Origin: Rickettsiales bacterium
GTDB lineage: Bacteria; Pseudomonadota; Alphaproteobacteria; Rickettsiales; JALZUV01
NCBI GenBank assembly: GCA_023301245.1
Contig: JALZUV010000207.1
Coordinates: 1-10,152, forward strand
Direction: 5' to 3'
Length of the DNA stretch: 10,152 nucleotides
Shown here piece after piece: positions 1-6,436 of the stretch (the stretch's first letter is position 1; the number at the start of each line of letters is the position of its first letter). The notes under the pieces are model-generated. The model saw nothing but the letters and a program-made list of their open reading frames with translations. It was not told the origin of the DNA and ran no database searches. Position numbers and translations under genes: made by a program.

Positions 1-1073
1 TCTGGATAATGAAAAGTAACATCATTAACCTCTAAAGCGCCTTGTTGAACCGTTAACTCCGCCGCATTAGGCGCATCCATTACTGTCGCTGGTGTATCAA
101 GCATTGAAAATAATCGGCTCGCGGCAGCCATGCCTTCTTGAAGCTGAGTATTCATACCTGCCAGCACTTTAGCGGGCTTATAAGCCATGATAAGCGCGGT
201 GATAAAACTAAAGAACATACCAGGCGTTGTCGTGCCATCCATTACTTGCGCGCCACCCCAACCAATAATAGCGGCAATGACGATACCTGTGAAAAGCTCC
301 ATCATCGGCGAGGCTGCGGCCTGCACCTTGGCTGCCTTAGCATAAAGCTGATAAAGCGACTCAATCATGTTGCTAGCTTTGCTAATTTCACGCTCTTCCT
401 GCGCGTAGGCCTTGACGAGCCGTACCCCTGCGAAAGTTTCATCAAGCTGGCCAGCAAATTCACTTAAATTTGCCTGAGTTTGACCTGAAATTTTACGCAT
501 TCTTTTGCCAAGGCGTATAATTGGCCATGCGGTCACAGGGAAAATCACTAAAGCAACAAGCGCTAATTCCCAACTTTGATAAAGCATGACTGCTACTAAG
601 AAAATTAACGTCAGCACCTCTTTAATCACACCCGTAAAGAGCGAGGAAACCGATTGACGCATAATATAAATATCATTCGTAAAGCGTGAGATTAGCCGAC
701 CCGATGAGGCTTGCGTAAACAAGCCAATATCTGCATGAATAAGATGGCGATATAATTGTTGCTGCATCGTCGCTAATATGCGCTGACCCATTAACTGAAG
801 GATTAAGCTTTGCCCATAAGTTGCCACTGATTTCACCGTGAAAATTACCAATACGGCGATTGGAATAACATAAAGCATATCGCGATTCTTATTGAGGAAG
901 ATATCATCCAATACGGGCTGCATTAGCCATGCATTGGCCGCGGTCGTGGCGGCAACTAGCGCCATTAACACACCGGCAAGCGCCATCTTGCCTTTAAATT
1001 GGCTTAGGTACTCGTGATATAAACGCTTAAGCAGCGTTTTATTATCTTTAATTTCATGTTCAGTGAACGGCAT
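1..1073 (-). CDS. msbA: MsbA-like ABC exporter, transmembrane half (3' end outside window)
   Basis: This reads as a lipid/multidrug ABC exporter half-transporter of the MsbA type, an inner-membrane protein expected to flip lipid A-core or related lipids. About 357 residues are visible from an ATG at 1073, and the frame stays open to the window edge. The visible part is the transmembrane domain. Hydrophobic segments lie near residues 22-45, 60-80, 130-175 (two helices) and 245-300 (two helices), giving the six helices of the family. The stretch 'NAWLMQPVLDDIFLNKN' is typical of proteobacterial MsbA-like exporters. The last visible residues, 'ALEVNDVTFHYP', match the first strand of an ABC ATPase domain, so Walker A, signature and Walker B should follow outside the window. 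It lies 80 bases downstream of pmbA on the same strand. The start has no good Shine-Dalgarno. The family is secure; the substrate and exact symbol are inferred. Confidence 0.85.
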   Translation of the reverse strand, partial: MPFTEHEIKDNKTLLKRLYHEYLSQFKGKMALAGVLMALVAATTAANAWLMQPVLDDIFLNKNRDMLYVIPIAVLVIFTVKSVATYGQSLILQLMGQRILATMQQQLYRHLIHADIGLFTQASSGRLISRFTNDIYIMRQSVSSLFTGVIKEVLTLIFLVAVMLYQSWELALVALVIFPVTAWPIIRLGKRMRKISGQTQANLSEFAGQLDETFAGVRLVKAYAQEEREISKASNMIESLYQLYAKAAKVQAAASPMMELFTGIVIAAIIGWGGAQVMDGTTTPGMFFSFITALIMAYKPAKVLAGMNTQLQEGMAAASRLFSMLDTPATVMDAPNAAELTVQQGALEVNDVTFHYP

Positions 1074-1091
1074 AATCGCTTTTTAGCAGAA

Positions 1092-1121
1092 ATGATCTGG
1101 AGTTTATAGATTTTTTGTCAA
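1092..1121 (-). promoter_or_regulatory. possible sigma-70 promoter for the MsbA-like gene
   Basis: In the 80-base gap between pmbA and the exporter, the minus strand carries a perfect -35 box TTGACA (1116-1121). An 18-base spacer separates it from GATCAT (1092-1097), which matches four of six -10 positions. It would start transcription about 10-15 bases before the exporter ATG, leaving a very short leader. Only the -35 is convincing, so this is tentative. Confidence 0.3.
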
Positions 1122-1153
1122 TATCGGCAGTCACTGCGTAACTTGAGAGTGGC

Positions 1154-2479
1154 TTAGTTGCCCGCAACCGTCATCTTCTCTATTCGTAATGTAGGAGTAT
1201 TTGTCGCATACTCTGTCGTTAAGTCATTAGCCGCGGTCATACTGGCAAACATCTCCTGCAAAGTACTGGCAATCGTCACCTCACTCACTGAATAGGTTAT
1301 TTTGCCATTCTCAATCCAAAAGCCGCTAGCGCCTTGGCTGTAATCACCAGTGACCAAATTTACTCCCATACCAAAAGTTTCGGTCACATAAAACCCGTCT
1401 TCAATTTCACCAATTAAAGACTCAAAGCTTATCTCCCCTGCATTCAGAGCTACATTAGTGCTGCTCGGAGTTGTACCAGCCGACAAGCCTCTTGCAGCAC
1501 GACCATTGGTTTCTAAACCTAACTGTCGCGCCGAGCGACTATCAAGCAACCAGTGCTGTAATATACCATCAGTCACTAACTCTAGTGGTTTACTCTCGCA
1601 ACCTTCGCCATCAAACGGGCGCGATCCCAATGCGGATTCTAAATGAGGATTATCAGTAATGCTGATAGCGGAAGAGAAAACAGCCTCCCCCATCTTATCT
1701 TTTAAGAAAGAAGTGCCTCGCGCCACTGCAGCACCAGAAATGGCACTAGTGAAGCTTCCTACGAGTCCACGTGCGACGCGGCGATCAAAAACTACTGGAA
1801 TGGTGCAGGTTTTTACTTTTCTTGGATTCAGACGTTTTAAGGCTCTTTCAGCCGCCTCTTTACCAATTTCTGCACCGCTTTTCAATGACTTAAGGTGACG
1901 CGCCGAACTATAAGCATAGTCACGCTCCATCTTATCATCTTGCCCTGCCAGTACGCTTGCAGATAAACCAAAAGAGGTTTTAGCATAATCACCCTTAAAG
2001 CCATCACTTGTGACCAGGCTAATTTCGCTGCGGCCATAATTAGCGTTGCCACCCTCACTATTCGTAATTCCCTTGATTGCCAACGCAGCATCTTCTGCTT
2101 CACGAGCCTGCTGTAATAACCACTCTGCCTCTGGCTCACTATCATCGGTTAAATTTAATGTTGGCCATTCTTTTGCATAAGCCTCTTTTGCAGGTAAGCC
2201 TGCATAAATATCTTTGGGCGCTTGCTTAGCGATTGCTACGGCTCGCTCCGCCATCTGAGATAGGCTGTCACTGCGTAGATCACTACCAGACGTTACGCCT
2301 TGCTGCTGTCCGATAAAAACACGCAAGCCAATACCACCCGATTCGGCACGCTCTAGCTCTTCAAGCTTTCCAAGTCGAATGGAGGTACTGACACTAGTAG
2401 AGCTAGACGCTAAAACATCAGCGCTCTCAGCGCCTAACTTCATTGCCATTTCCAGTAGTTGTTCTGCTTTATCCTGCAT
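1154..2479 (-). CDS. pmbA: PmbA/TldE, metalloprotease-family partner subunit
   Basis: A 441-residue protein of the TldD/PmbA (peptidase U62/M103) family, about full length for PmbA. In known systems TldD and TldE (PmbA) form a cytosolic heterodimeric zinc protease. It trims the microcin B17 leader and other unstructured peptides and is linked to turnover of the CcdA antitoxin. The zinc-binding HExxxH is in TldD; TldE lacks it, and none is present here, so this is the TldE-type subunit. Family hallmarks are the N-terminal region with 'GGIGLRVFIGQQQG' and the C-terminal 'VTGDYSQGASGFWIENGKI' around residues 376-394. The ATG at 2479 overlaps the stop of the upstream SRPBCC gene by one base (TAATG), which points to translational coupling. 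No tldD gene is visible in the window. The natural substrate in this organism is unknown. Confidence 0.92.
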   Translation of the reverse strand: MQDKAEQLLEMAMKLGAESADVLASSSTSVSTSIRLGKLEELERAESGGIGLRVFIGQQQGVTSGSDLRSDSLSQMAERAVAIAKQAPKDIYAGLPAKEAYAKEWPTLNLTDDSEPEAEWLLQQAREAEDAALAIKGITNSEGGNANYGRSEISLVTSDGFKGDYAKTSFGLSASVLAGQDDKMERDYAYSSARHLKSLKSGAEIGKEAAERALKRLNPRKVKTCTIPVVFDRRVARGLVGSFTSAISGAAVARGTSFLKDKMGEAVFSSAISITDNPHLESALGSRPFDGEGCESKPLELVTDGILQHWLLDSRSARQLGLETNGRAARGLSAGTTPSSTNVALNAGEISFESLIGEIEDGFYVTETFGMGVNLVTGDYSQGASGFWIENGKITYSVSEVTIASTLQEMFASMTAANDLTTEYATNTPTLRIEKMTVAGN

Positions 2480-3048
2480 TATGCGGCCAATTCTCTAATT
2501 TCAACATTTTCTACCTTAAAATATTTTGCGAGGCTCTCTAAATAAGAGATCACTTCAGAATCATAGCCGATAAAGTAATTCATAAAGAAGCGCGCAAAAG
2601 GGTTGGGTGTATAAGCAGTTTCCGTAATTTTGAGGAAAGTGGTAACTTTATCCTCTTCTTCCTTTGTGGCCGCCTTCACTGTCTTATCATTCAAGCTAAT
2701 ATCCCACTGCGAACGATAGGGCAGCGTATTTTCATCCATTGATATTTGCATAATATCAGGCTCTAGCCTGTAAGTGACCTCTAAACGATAAGATTGTTTT
2801 TCTTTGGCCTCAACGTACCATACAATCTTCTCTTCATCTTGCTTAGGAGCCGCCGTCACCTTCTCTACATTTGAGTGCCACTTAGGCAAAACAGCGATGT
2901 CATGCACCTGCGCCCAAACCTCGGTTTTAGCTGCAGGAAGCGTAACTCCATGTATAATGACATTCTTCTCAGGCAAGGATGATCCAGCCCCATAAACCCC
3001 AAGACCAACAAGGAAGAGGGGGAATAAAATAAGGAATAAAAACCGCAT
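2479..3048 (-). CDS. SRPBCC-fold protein with N-terminal signal/anchor
   Basis: A protein of about 189 residues that begins with a strongly hydrophobic stretch, 'MRFLFLILFPLFLVGLGVYG', read as a signal peptide or membrane anchor. The rest resembles the SRPBCC (START/polyketide cyclase-like) fold. 'LPAAKTEVWAQVHDIAVLPKWHSNVEKV' fits the opening helices ('vW..v.D...pkWh..v') of that superfamily, followed by alternating strands and a long C-terminal helix near 'MNYFIGYDSEVISYLESLAKYF'. SRPBCC proteins bind hydrophobic ligands in a cavity; the ligand here cannot be guessed. The start is uncertain. I chose the ATG at 3048 because the hydrophobic segment then lies at the N-terminus. A GTG at 3096 in the same frame, preceded by a weak GGGA-like site, would add 16 polar residues. 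The stop overlaps the pmbA start by one base, so the two genes are probably cotranscribed. No lipobox is seen. Confidence 0.75.
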   Translation of the reverse strand: MRFLFLILFPLFLVGLGVYGAGSSLPEKNVIIHGVTLPAAKTEVWAQVHDIAVLPKWHSNVEKVTAAPKQDEEKIVWYVEAKEKQSYRLEVTYRLEPDIMQISMDENTLPYRSQWDISLNDKTVKAATKEEEDKVTTFLKITETAYTPNPFARFFMNYFIGYDSEVISYLESLAKYFKVENVEIRELAA

Positions 3049-3096
3049 AAAAGTTTTATACAAACATTCATCTGAAATACTAGCCCCGCTTTTCAC

Positions 3097-3125
3097 TTGA
3101 CTTATCCCGCCAAGCGCGGCAAACA
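3097..3125 (+). promoter_or_regulatory. possible promoter of the tRNA-Ala gene
   Basis: TTGACT (3097-3102) is a good -35 match, about 40 bases before the mature 5' end of the tRNA, the expected distance for a tRNA promoter. The -10 at 16-18 bases spacing (around 3119-3126, 'caaaca/aaacag') is poor. It also overlaps the alternative GTG start of the divergent SRPBCC gene. Low confidence. Confidence 0.25.
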
Positions 3126-3141
3126 GTCATCTTCTTGTTGT

Positions 3142-3217
3142 GGGGGATTAGCTCAGTTGGTAGAGCGCTTGATTTGCATTCAAGAGGTCGCAGGTTCGAC
3201 TCCTGTATCCTCCACCA
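3142..3217 (+). tRNA. tRNA-Ala (anticodon UGC)
   Basis: A complete 76-base cloverleaf with encoded CCA. The acceptor stem GGGGGAT (3142-3148) pairs with ATCCTCC (3207-3213), followed by discriminator A and CCA (3215-3217). The D arm is GCTC...GAGC. The anticodon stem CTTGA/TCAAG encloses loop TTTGCAT, giving anticodon TGC. The T arm contains GGTTCGAC. The third acceptor pair is G3-U70, the known identity signal for alanyl-tRNA synthetase, which independently confirms alanine. The gene is solitary, not inside a 16S-23S spacer. The integrase relic just downstream suggests it served as an attachment site for an island, and the tRNA itself remains intact. Confidence 0.97.
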
Positions 3218-3282
3218 TTTTTCCACTAAGCCATTGTTTATACTGTAAGTAGCTGTTTTTCGGTAGCTTATCTCTTCAAACT

Positions 3283-3301
3283 GGTACCTTTTTATGGTAC
3301 C
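3283..3301 (+). repeat. paired GGTACC palindromes forming a 6-bp hairpin
   Basis: GGTACC occurs at 3283-3288 and again at 3296-3301, separated by TTTTTAT, so the segment can fold as a 6-bp stem with a 7-base loop. It lies between the tRNA and the relic frame, and the second arm starts on the G of the relic's ATG (3294-3296). It could help end the tRNA transcript, but no T-run follows, so it is not a standard terminator. It could equally be a recombination scar or chance. Confidence 0.4.
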
Positions 3302-4148
3302 TAAGCTCACTAAAGGCATAGAAGACTATGTGCCCAAAGAACAATATTTAACCGATGACCATCAAGTTAAAGTCGTAGAAGATATTTTGGGCGAGTGGGA
3401 CGTCCTTAGCCAAGGTAATAAGTTTCACGCCATTTTTGCGACTAATAGCATTGCTGAAGCAATTGACTATTATCGCCGCTTAAAAGCCGCCAAACCCGAG
3501 CTTAAAATATCCGCACTATTTGACCCCAATATTGATAACGACGGCAGCGGTGACCGTGGATCAACATTTAAGGGTGACGGCTTAGAAGAAATTATGGCCG
3601 ACTACAACGCGCGCTATGGACAAGACTTTGATTTTGCTCGCCACGGAGCCTTTAAAAAGGATTTAGCTAAACGTCTTGCTCATAAAAAACCTTACGAGCG
3701 CATTCATACTGTCCCTTCTAAGCAGCTTGATTTGCTGATTGTGGTTAACCAAATGCTCACGGGCTTTGACTCTAAATGGCTCAACACCTTGTATTTGGAC
3801 AAGGTGATTGAATATCAAAACATTATTCAAGCATTTTCGCGAACCAATCGTTTATTTGGCCCTGATAAGCCACACGGCACTATTCGTTATTATCGCTACC
3901 CACACACGATGGAAAATCATATCAACGACGCTGTAAAACTCTATTCAGGCGATAGACCCATAACCGACCAGACTATTGCCCTTTTGCGCGATATTCAAAA
4001 AATCAGCGGCAATCGTGAGTTTCTTTTCCCAAACAGTGTTAGACCCAACAAAATTATGAGTGAAAACACTTTGCTCTATTCCCTATATCGTATGGGCTAT
4101 CATAGCCGCGCCACCGCGCATGGTTTCCGCTCTACCGAAAATACCTAA
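3294..4148 (+). pseudogene. chimeric relic: HsdR helicase fragment fused to integrase C-terminus
   Basis: This 284-residue frame joins two unrelated pieces. Residues ~8-220 match the second helicase domain of type I restriction HsdR subunits: 'GIEDYVPKEQYLTDDHQ', then 'FHAIFATNSIAEAIDYY', motif V-like 'LLIVVNQMLTGFD' (148-159) and motif VI-like 'IIQAFSRTNRLFGPD' (177-191). HsdR is normally about 1000 residues. The N-terminal PD-(D/E)xK nuclease, the first helicase domain with its Walker motifs and the C-terminal helical region are all missing. Residues ~224-281 match the C-terminal domain of P4-type tyrosine recombinases ('DQTIALLRDIQ', 'EFLFPN', 'MSENTLLYSLYRMGY', 'TAHGFRST'). The HxxR motif is present (H276, R279), but the first catalytic Arg and the nucleophilic Tyr are absent, and the frame stops soon after HGFRST. 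The junction is near codons 221-224 (about 3954-3965). Neither half can be functional. It is most likely a deletion scar of an island inserted at the adjacent tRNA-Ala. No ribosome binding site is evident. Confidence 0.85.
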
Positions 4149-4215
4149 GGCCTGCGACTCACTTAAGTTGGGGCAGCGTCTGGATGCACAATATCTATAA
4201 AACCCTTAATTTCCT

Positions 4216-4653
4216 TTAGGCTCGCCATGTGTGGGCGTGGCGTTTATGGGCATCCGCGAAAGATTGATAGCGCTGTGATGCTTGCTGGGACGGTAACTGG
4301 GCAGGTAATGTGGCGCTCGCTTCGCTATCGCCCGCACCCTTGCCGAACACGGTTTCAATCGCATTGCCTAGCATGGTTTTGCCCGTAGCCTCGCTTACCA
4401 CTATATCAATAGCAGAAATCGCTAACCCTACAGGGCCGCCAAGCAATGCGCCGCCCGTCATTTTAGCGATAGAGGAAACAGGGTTTGTATTATCGCTCTT
4501 TAGGTTAGAAATAATTGGAATATGGTTTAACGGGTTAAAAGCATCTAACACATCGCCAAAGCTAATGTCGTTAAATTGCTGCGTCGGTTTTTGCGACGAA
4601 CGAAACCCGCGCGAAGCACGGGTAGTTTCTGTTGATATGATATTTGTATCCAT
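4216..4653 (-). CDS. conserved hypothetical protein with NPLNHIP motif and glycine-rich segment
   Basis: A 145-residue protein of unknown function. The N-terminal ~30 residues are polar and low in structure. The core (about residues 30-104) holds 'FGDVLDAFNPLNHIPIISNL', a glycine-rich hydrophobic stretch 'MTGGALLGGPVGLAISAID' and 'EATGKTMLGNAIETVFG'. The C-terminal ~40 residues are rich in Ala, Gln, Ser and His. From memory, short alphaproteobacterial hypotheticals share this 'NPLqHiP...GgalfGGPvG' pattern, so I consider it a real gene, but I know no function. The glycine-rich part could insert in or lie on a membrane. The ATG at 4653 has AAGG only two bases upstream, part of the perfect palindrome CCTTATTAAGG (4656-4666), so initiation looks weak. 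The gene lies 45 bases downstream of the minus-strand membrane protein gene and may share its transcript. Confidence 0.65.
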   Translation of the reverse strand: MDTNIISTETTRASRGFRSSQKPTQQFNDISFGDVLDAFNPLNHIPIISNLKSDNTNPVSSIAKMTGGALLGGPVGLAISAIDIVVSEATGKTMLGNAIETVFGKGAGDSEASATLPAQLPSQQASQRYQSFADAHKRHAHTWRA

Positions 4654-4698
4654 AGCCTTAATAAGGAAAGCAAGGATTATGCCAGAAAAGGGAAAGCG

Positions 4699-5028
4699 CT
4701 AAACAGCGGCAAGGGCAACTTGGTAACCACCCGCAACAAAGGCGAAGACACTAAAGGCCATCATCCAGCTTACGGGGCGAAGCATTTCCTTGTCTTTATG
4801 TCGCACTGCCTCGCAAAAAACGGGCATCATAAAGTCAAAACAAAGCCACAAACCAATGAGTGAGGTAAATCCTAGCACAACGACAAAATCAGCGAAGGGG
4901 TTATGCAGGCCTAACAGTAATTTCATCGTGCCGCCATATAATACAAAATGTGCCAGCAAAAACATAAGGTTAATCTGGAATACTTTATTTAAACGATGGC
5001 GTGTGGTGTCGATGATATTTCCCTTCAA
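4699..5028 (-). CDS. small membrane protein of unknown function (start uncertain)
   Basis: Up to 109 residues with three likely membrane helices: about residues 18-38 ('INLMFLLAHFVLYGGTMKLL'), 46-72 ('FVVVLGFTSLIGLWLCFDFM') and 86-106 ('VSWMMAFSVFAFVAGGYQVA'). A charged loop, 'EAVRHKDKEMLRP', separates the last two. I do not recognise a family. The start is unclear. The first start-type codon in frame is TTG at 5028, with no Shine-Dalgarno before it. A good GAAGGG site (5020-5025) sits inside the frame and is followed at suitable spacing only by ATC codons. The first in-frame ATG is at residue 22, which would cut into the first helix. The gene is divergent from the M16 gene across a ~100-base AT-rich gap and runs towards the 145-residue hypothetical gene. 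Confidence 0.6.
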   Translation of the reverse strand: MKGNIIDTTRHRLNKVFQINLMFLLAHFVLYGGTMKLLLGLHNPFADFVVVLGFTSLIGLWLCFDFMMPVFCEAVRHKDKEMLRPVSWMMAFSVFAFVAGGYQVALAAV

Positions 5029-5097
5029 ATTTACATTAGCGCAAATTAATTAATAGTTTATTAACAATTCCTAATCAATTCAGTAGCGCGACTATTT

Positions 5098-5118
5098 CCT
5101 TGCGTCAATACGCAAAGG
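5098..5118 (+). promoter_or_regulatory. hairpin covering the Shine-Dalgarno of the M16 gene
   Basis: CCTTGCGT (5098-5105) can pair with ACGC-A-AAGG (5110-5118) around the loop CAAT, with one bulged A. The core TTGCGT/ACGCAA is a perfect 6-bp inverted repeat. The 3' arm contains AAAGG (5114-5118), the only Shine-Dalgarno-like sequence, nine bases before the TTG at 5128. Folding would hide the ribosome binding site, so it could tune translation. The fold is read by eye; no regulatory role is known. Confidence 0.4.
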
Positions 5119-5127
5119 CCGCCTAGA

Positions 5128-6432
5128 TTGCGCGCTATGCGATATTTTTTGCTTTTTATACTCATCTGCGCCACTTCGCTTACTGCACAAGCAGCAGTTG
5201 AAAAAACCATGCTGCCAAGCGGTCACAGCTTTTTAAGCTTGCAGGCTGACGCTCTGCCTATGGCGATTATTCAGCTAAACTTCACCAACGCTGGGGCAAC
5301 AAGCGACCCTGATAGCAAGGCAGGTCGTGCGGCGCTCGGCGGTAAAATGCTGATGGAGGGCACTGATAGCCTTTCTCGTCTCGCCTTTCGCCGCGAGCTA
5401 GAAAATAGAGCCATTGATATTTCCGTATCCGTCGGCAAAGATAGCACCAGCATTACCCTGCAAACCCTCACCCTACATTTGGATGATGCAATGCGGCTGT
5501 TAACGCAAATGCTGACTCAACCAAAGTTTGCCGAAACCAATCTTGCTAAGATACGCAGTCAGACCCTATCTTCGCTAAAGAAAAACAAGGAAAGCCCCAG
5601 CTGGATAGCCTCGGTGCATTTTAATGCGCACGCCTATGGCAACCACCCTTATGCATTACCTGTGCAAGGAACCGAGAAATCAGTTCCCACCATTACGACA
5701 GAAGATGCAAAGGCGTGGCATAAGATGCTCGCGGCAGATTCGCTGCTAATTAGTGCCGCTGGCGATGTTTCAACGGCCACGCTCTCCAAACATTTTACCA
5801 CGCTCATCGAAGCACTGCCCGCAAAAAGCGCTGCCCCTAAAATCAACCAAGCTCAAACCATTATCGGCAGCAGTGAAAATATCATTTTGCAGCAAAAAGT
5901 GCCACAAACGGTGGCGCTTTTCGGATTGCCGTCCGTTAAACGCTCCGATCCTGATTTTTACGCCGCTTATATCATGAATCATATTTTAGGCGGGGGCGGC
6001 TTGACCAGCCGCTTATCGAGCGCAGTACGACAGCAGCGAGGATTAGCCTATTATGCCTCCTCATCACTTTCGCCTTCACGCTATAGCAGCGGGATATTTG
6101 GTAGCTTCGCCACACAAAATGAAAAAGCACTTGAAGCGGCCAGCGTAGTGCGCGATGTGCTAGCAAATTTCGCGCAAAAAGGCGCAGCACAAGCCGAAGT
6201 GCAAAATGCGATTGATTATATCACGGGCTCTTTTCCGCTAGCGTTGGATAGCTTAGGCTCGCAAGTAAGTTACCTAAGCTCAATGCAGCGCTATGGCTTG
6301 GGCGCAGATTATTTGCAAAAACGTAATAGCTACTTTAAACAGGTCACCTTAAAAGACGTTAATCGCGTCGCCGCAAAATTATTGGCTAACCCACCGCTCA
6401 TGGTTATGGTTGGCCAACCTAAAGGAGAATAA
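5128..6432 (+). CDS. M16-family (insulinase-like) protein, zinc-motif-less subunit
   Basis: A 434-residue secreted protein of the M16B peptidase family, near the usual single-subunit size. Residues 4-23 ('MRYFLLFILICATSLTAQA') form a signal peptide with likely cleavage after AQA, so it acts in the periplasm. Where catalytic subunits have HxxEH, this protein has 'GRAALGGKMLMEGT' (66-79), with A69, G72 and K73 replacing H, E and H, so it cannot bind zinc there. It keeps the C-terminal-type 'LGGGGLTSRLSSAVRQQRGLAYY' (about 287-309), with the Arg/Tyr pair that non-catalytic partners use to hold substrate. Known two-subunit M16B enzymes are encoded side by side with a catalytic partner, but none is next to this gene. 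I chose the TTG at 5128 because AAAGG sits nine bases upstream; the ATG at 5137 is the alternative. Its stop lies 4 bases before pgi, whose ribosome binding site is inside this gene. Confidence 0.88.
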   Translation: MRAMRYFLLFILICATSLTAQAAVEKTMLPSGHSFLSLQADALPMAIIQLNFTNAGATSDPDSKAGRAALGGKMLMEGTDSLSRLAFRRELENRAIDISVSVGKDSTSITLQTLTLHLDDAMRLLTQMLTQPKFAETNLAKIRSQTLSSLKKNKESPSWIASVHFNAHAYGNHPYALPVQGTEKSVPTITTEDAKAWHKMLAADSLLISAAGDVSTATLSKHFTTLIEALPAKSAAPKINQAQTIIGSSENIILQQKVPQTVALFGLPSVKRSDPDFYAAYIMNHILGGGGLTSRLSSAVRQQRGLAYYASSSLSPSRYSSGIFGSFATQNEKALEAASVVRDVLANFAQKGAAQAEVQNAIDYITGSFPLALDSLGSQVSYLSSMQRYGLGADYLQKRNSYFKQVTLKDVNRVAAKLLANPPLMVMVGQPKGE

Positions 6433-6436
6433 ATAA

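Noticed and set aside
138..467. Plus-strand open frame of 109 codons
   Set aside because: It lies wholly antisense to the MsbA-like gene, whose frame shows clear family motifs; no protein-like features.
3080..3319. Minus-strand open frame of 79 codons across the tRNA
   Set aside because: Its middle is simply the antisense translation of tRNA-Ala ('RIQESNLRPLECKSSALP'), a well-known spurious protein pattern.
4150..4170. Possible second attachment-site copy (shares CGACTC with the tRNA T arm)
   Set aside because: Only six bases match, far too short for a tRNA-end direct repeat.
4149..4215. Possible continuation of the integrase or a terminator after the relic
   Set aside because: None of the three frames shows the expected integrase C-terminal tyrosine block, and no hairpin with a T-run is visible.
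4310..4702. Plus-strand open frame of 130 codons opposite the 145-residue hypothetical
   Set aside because: The minus-strand frame has motifs I recognise as conserved; this one looks like low-complexity antisense.
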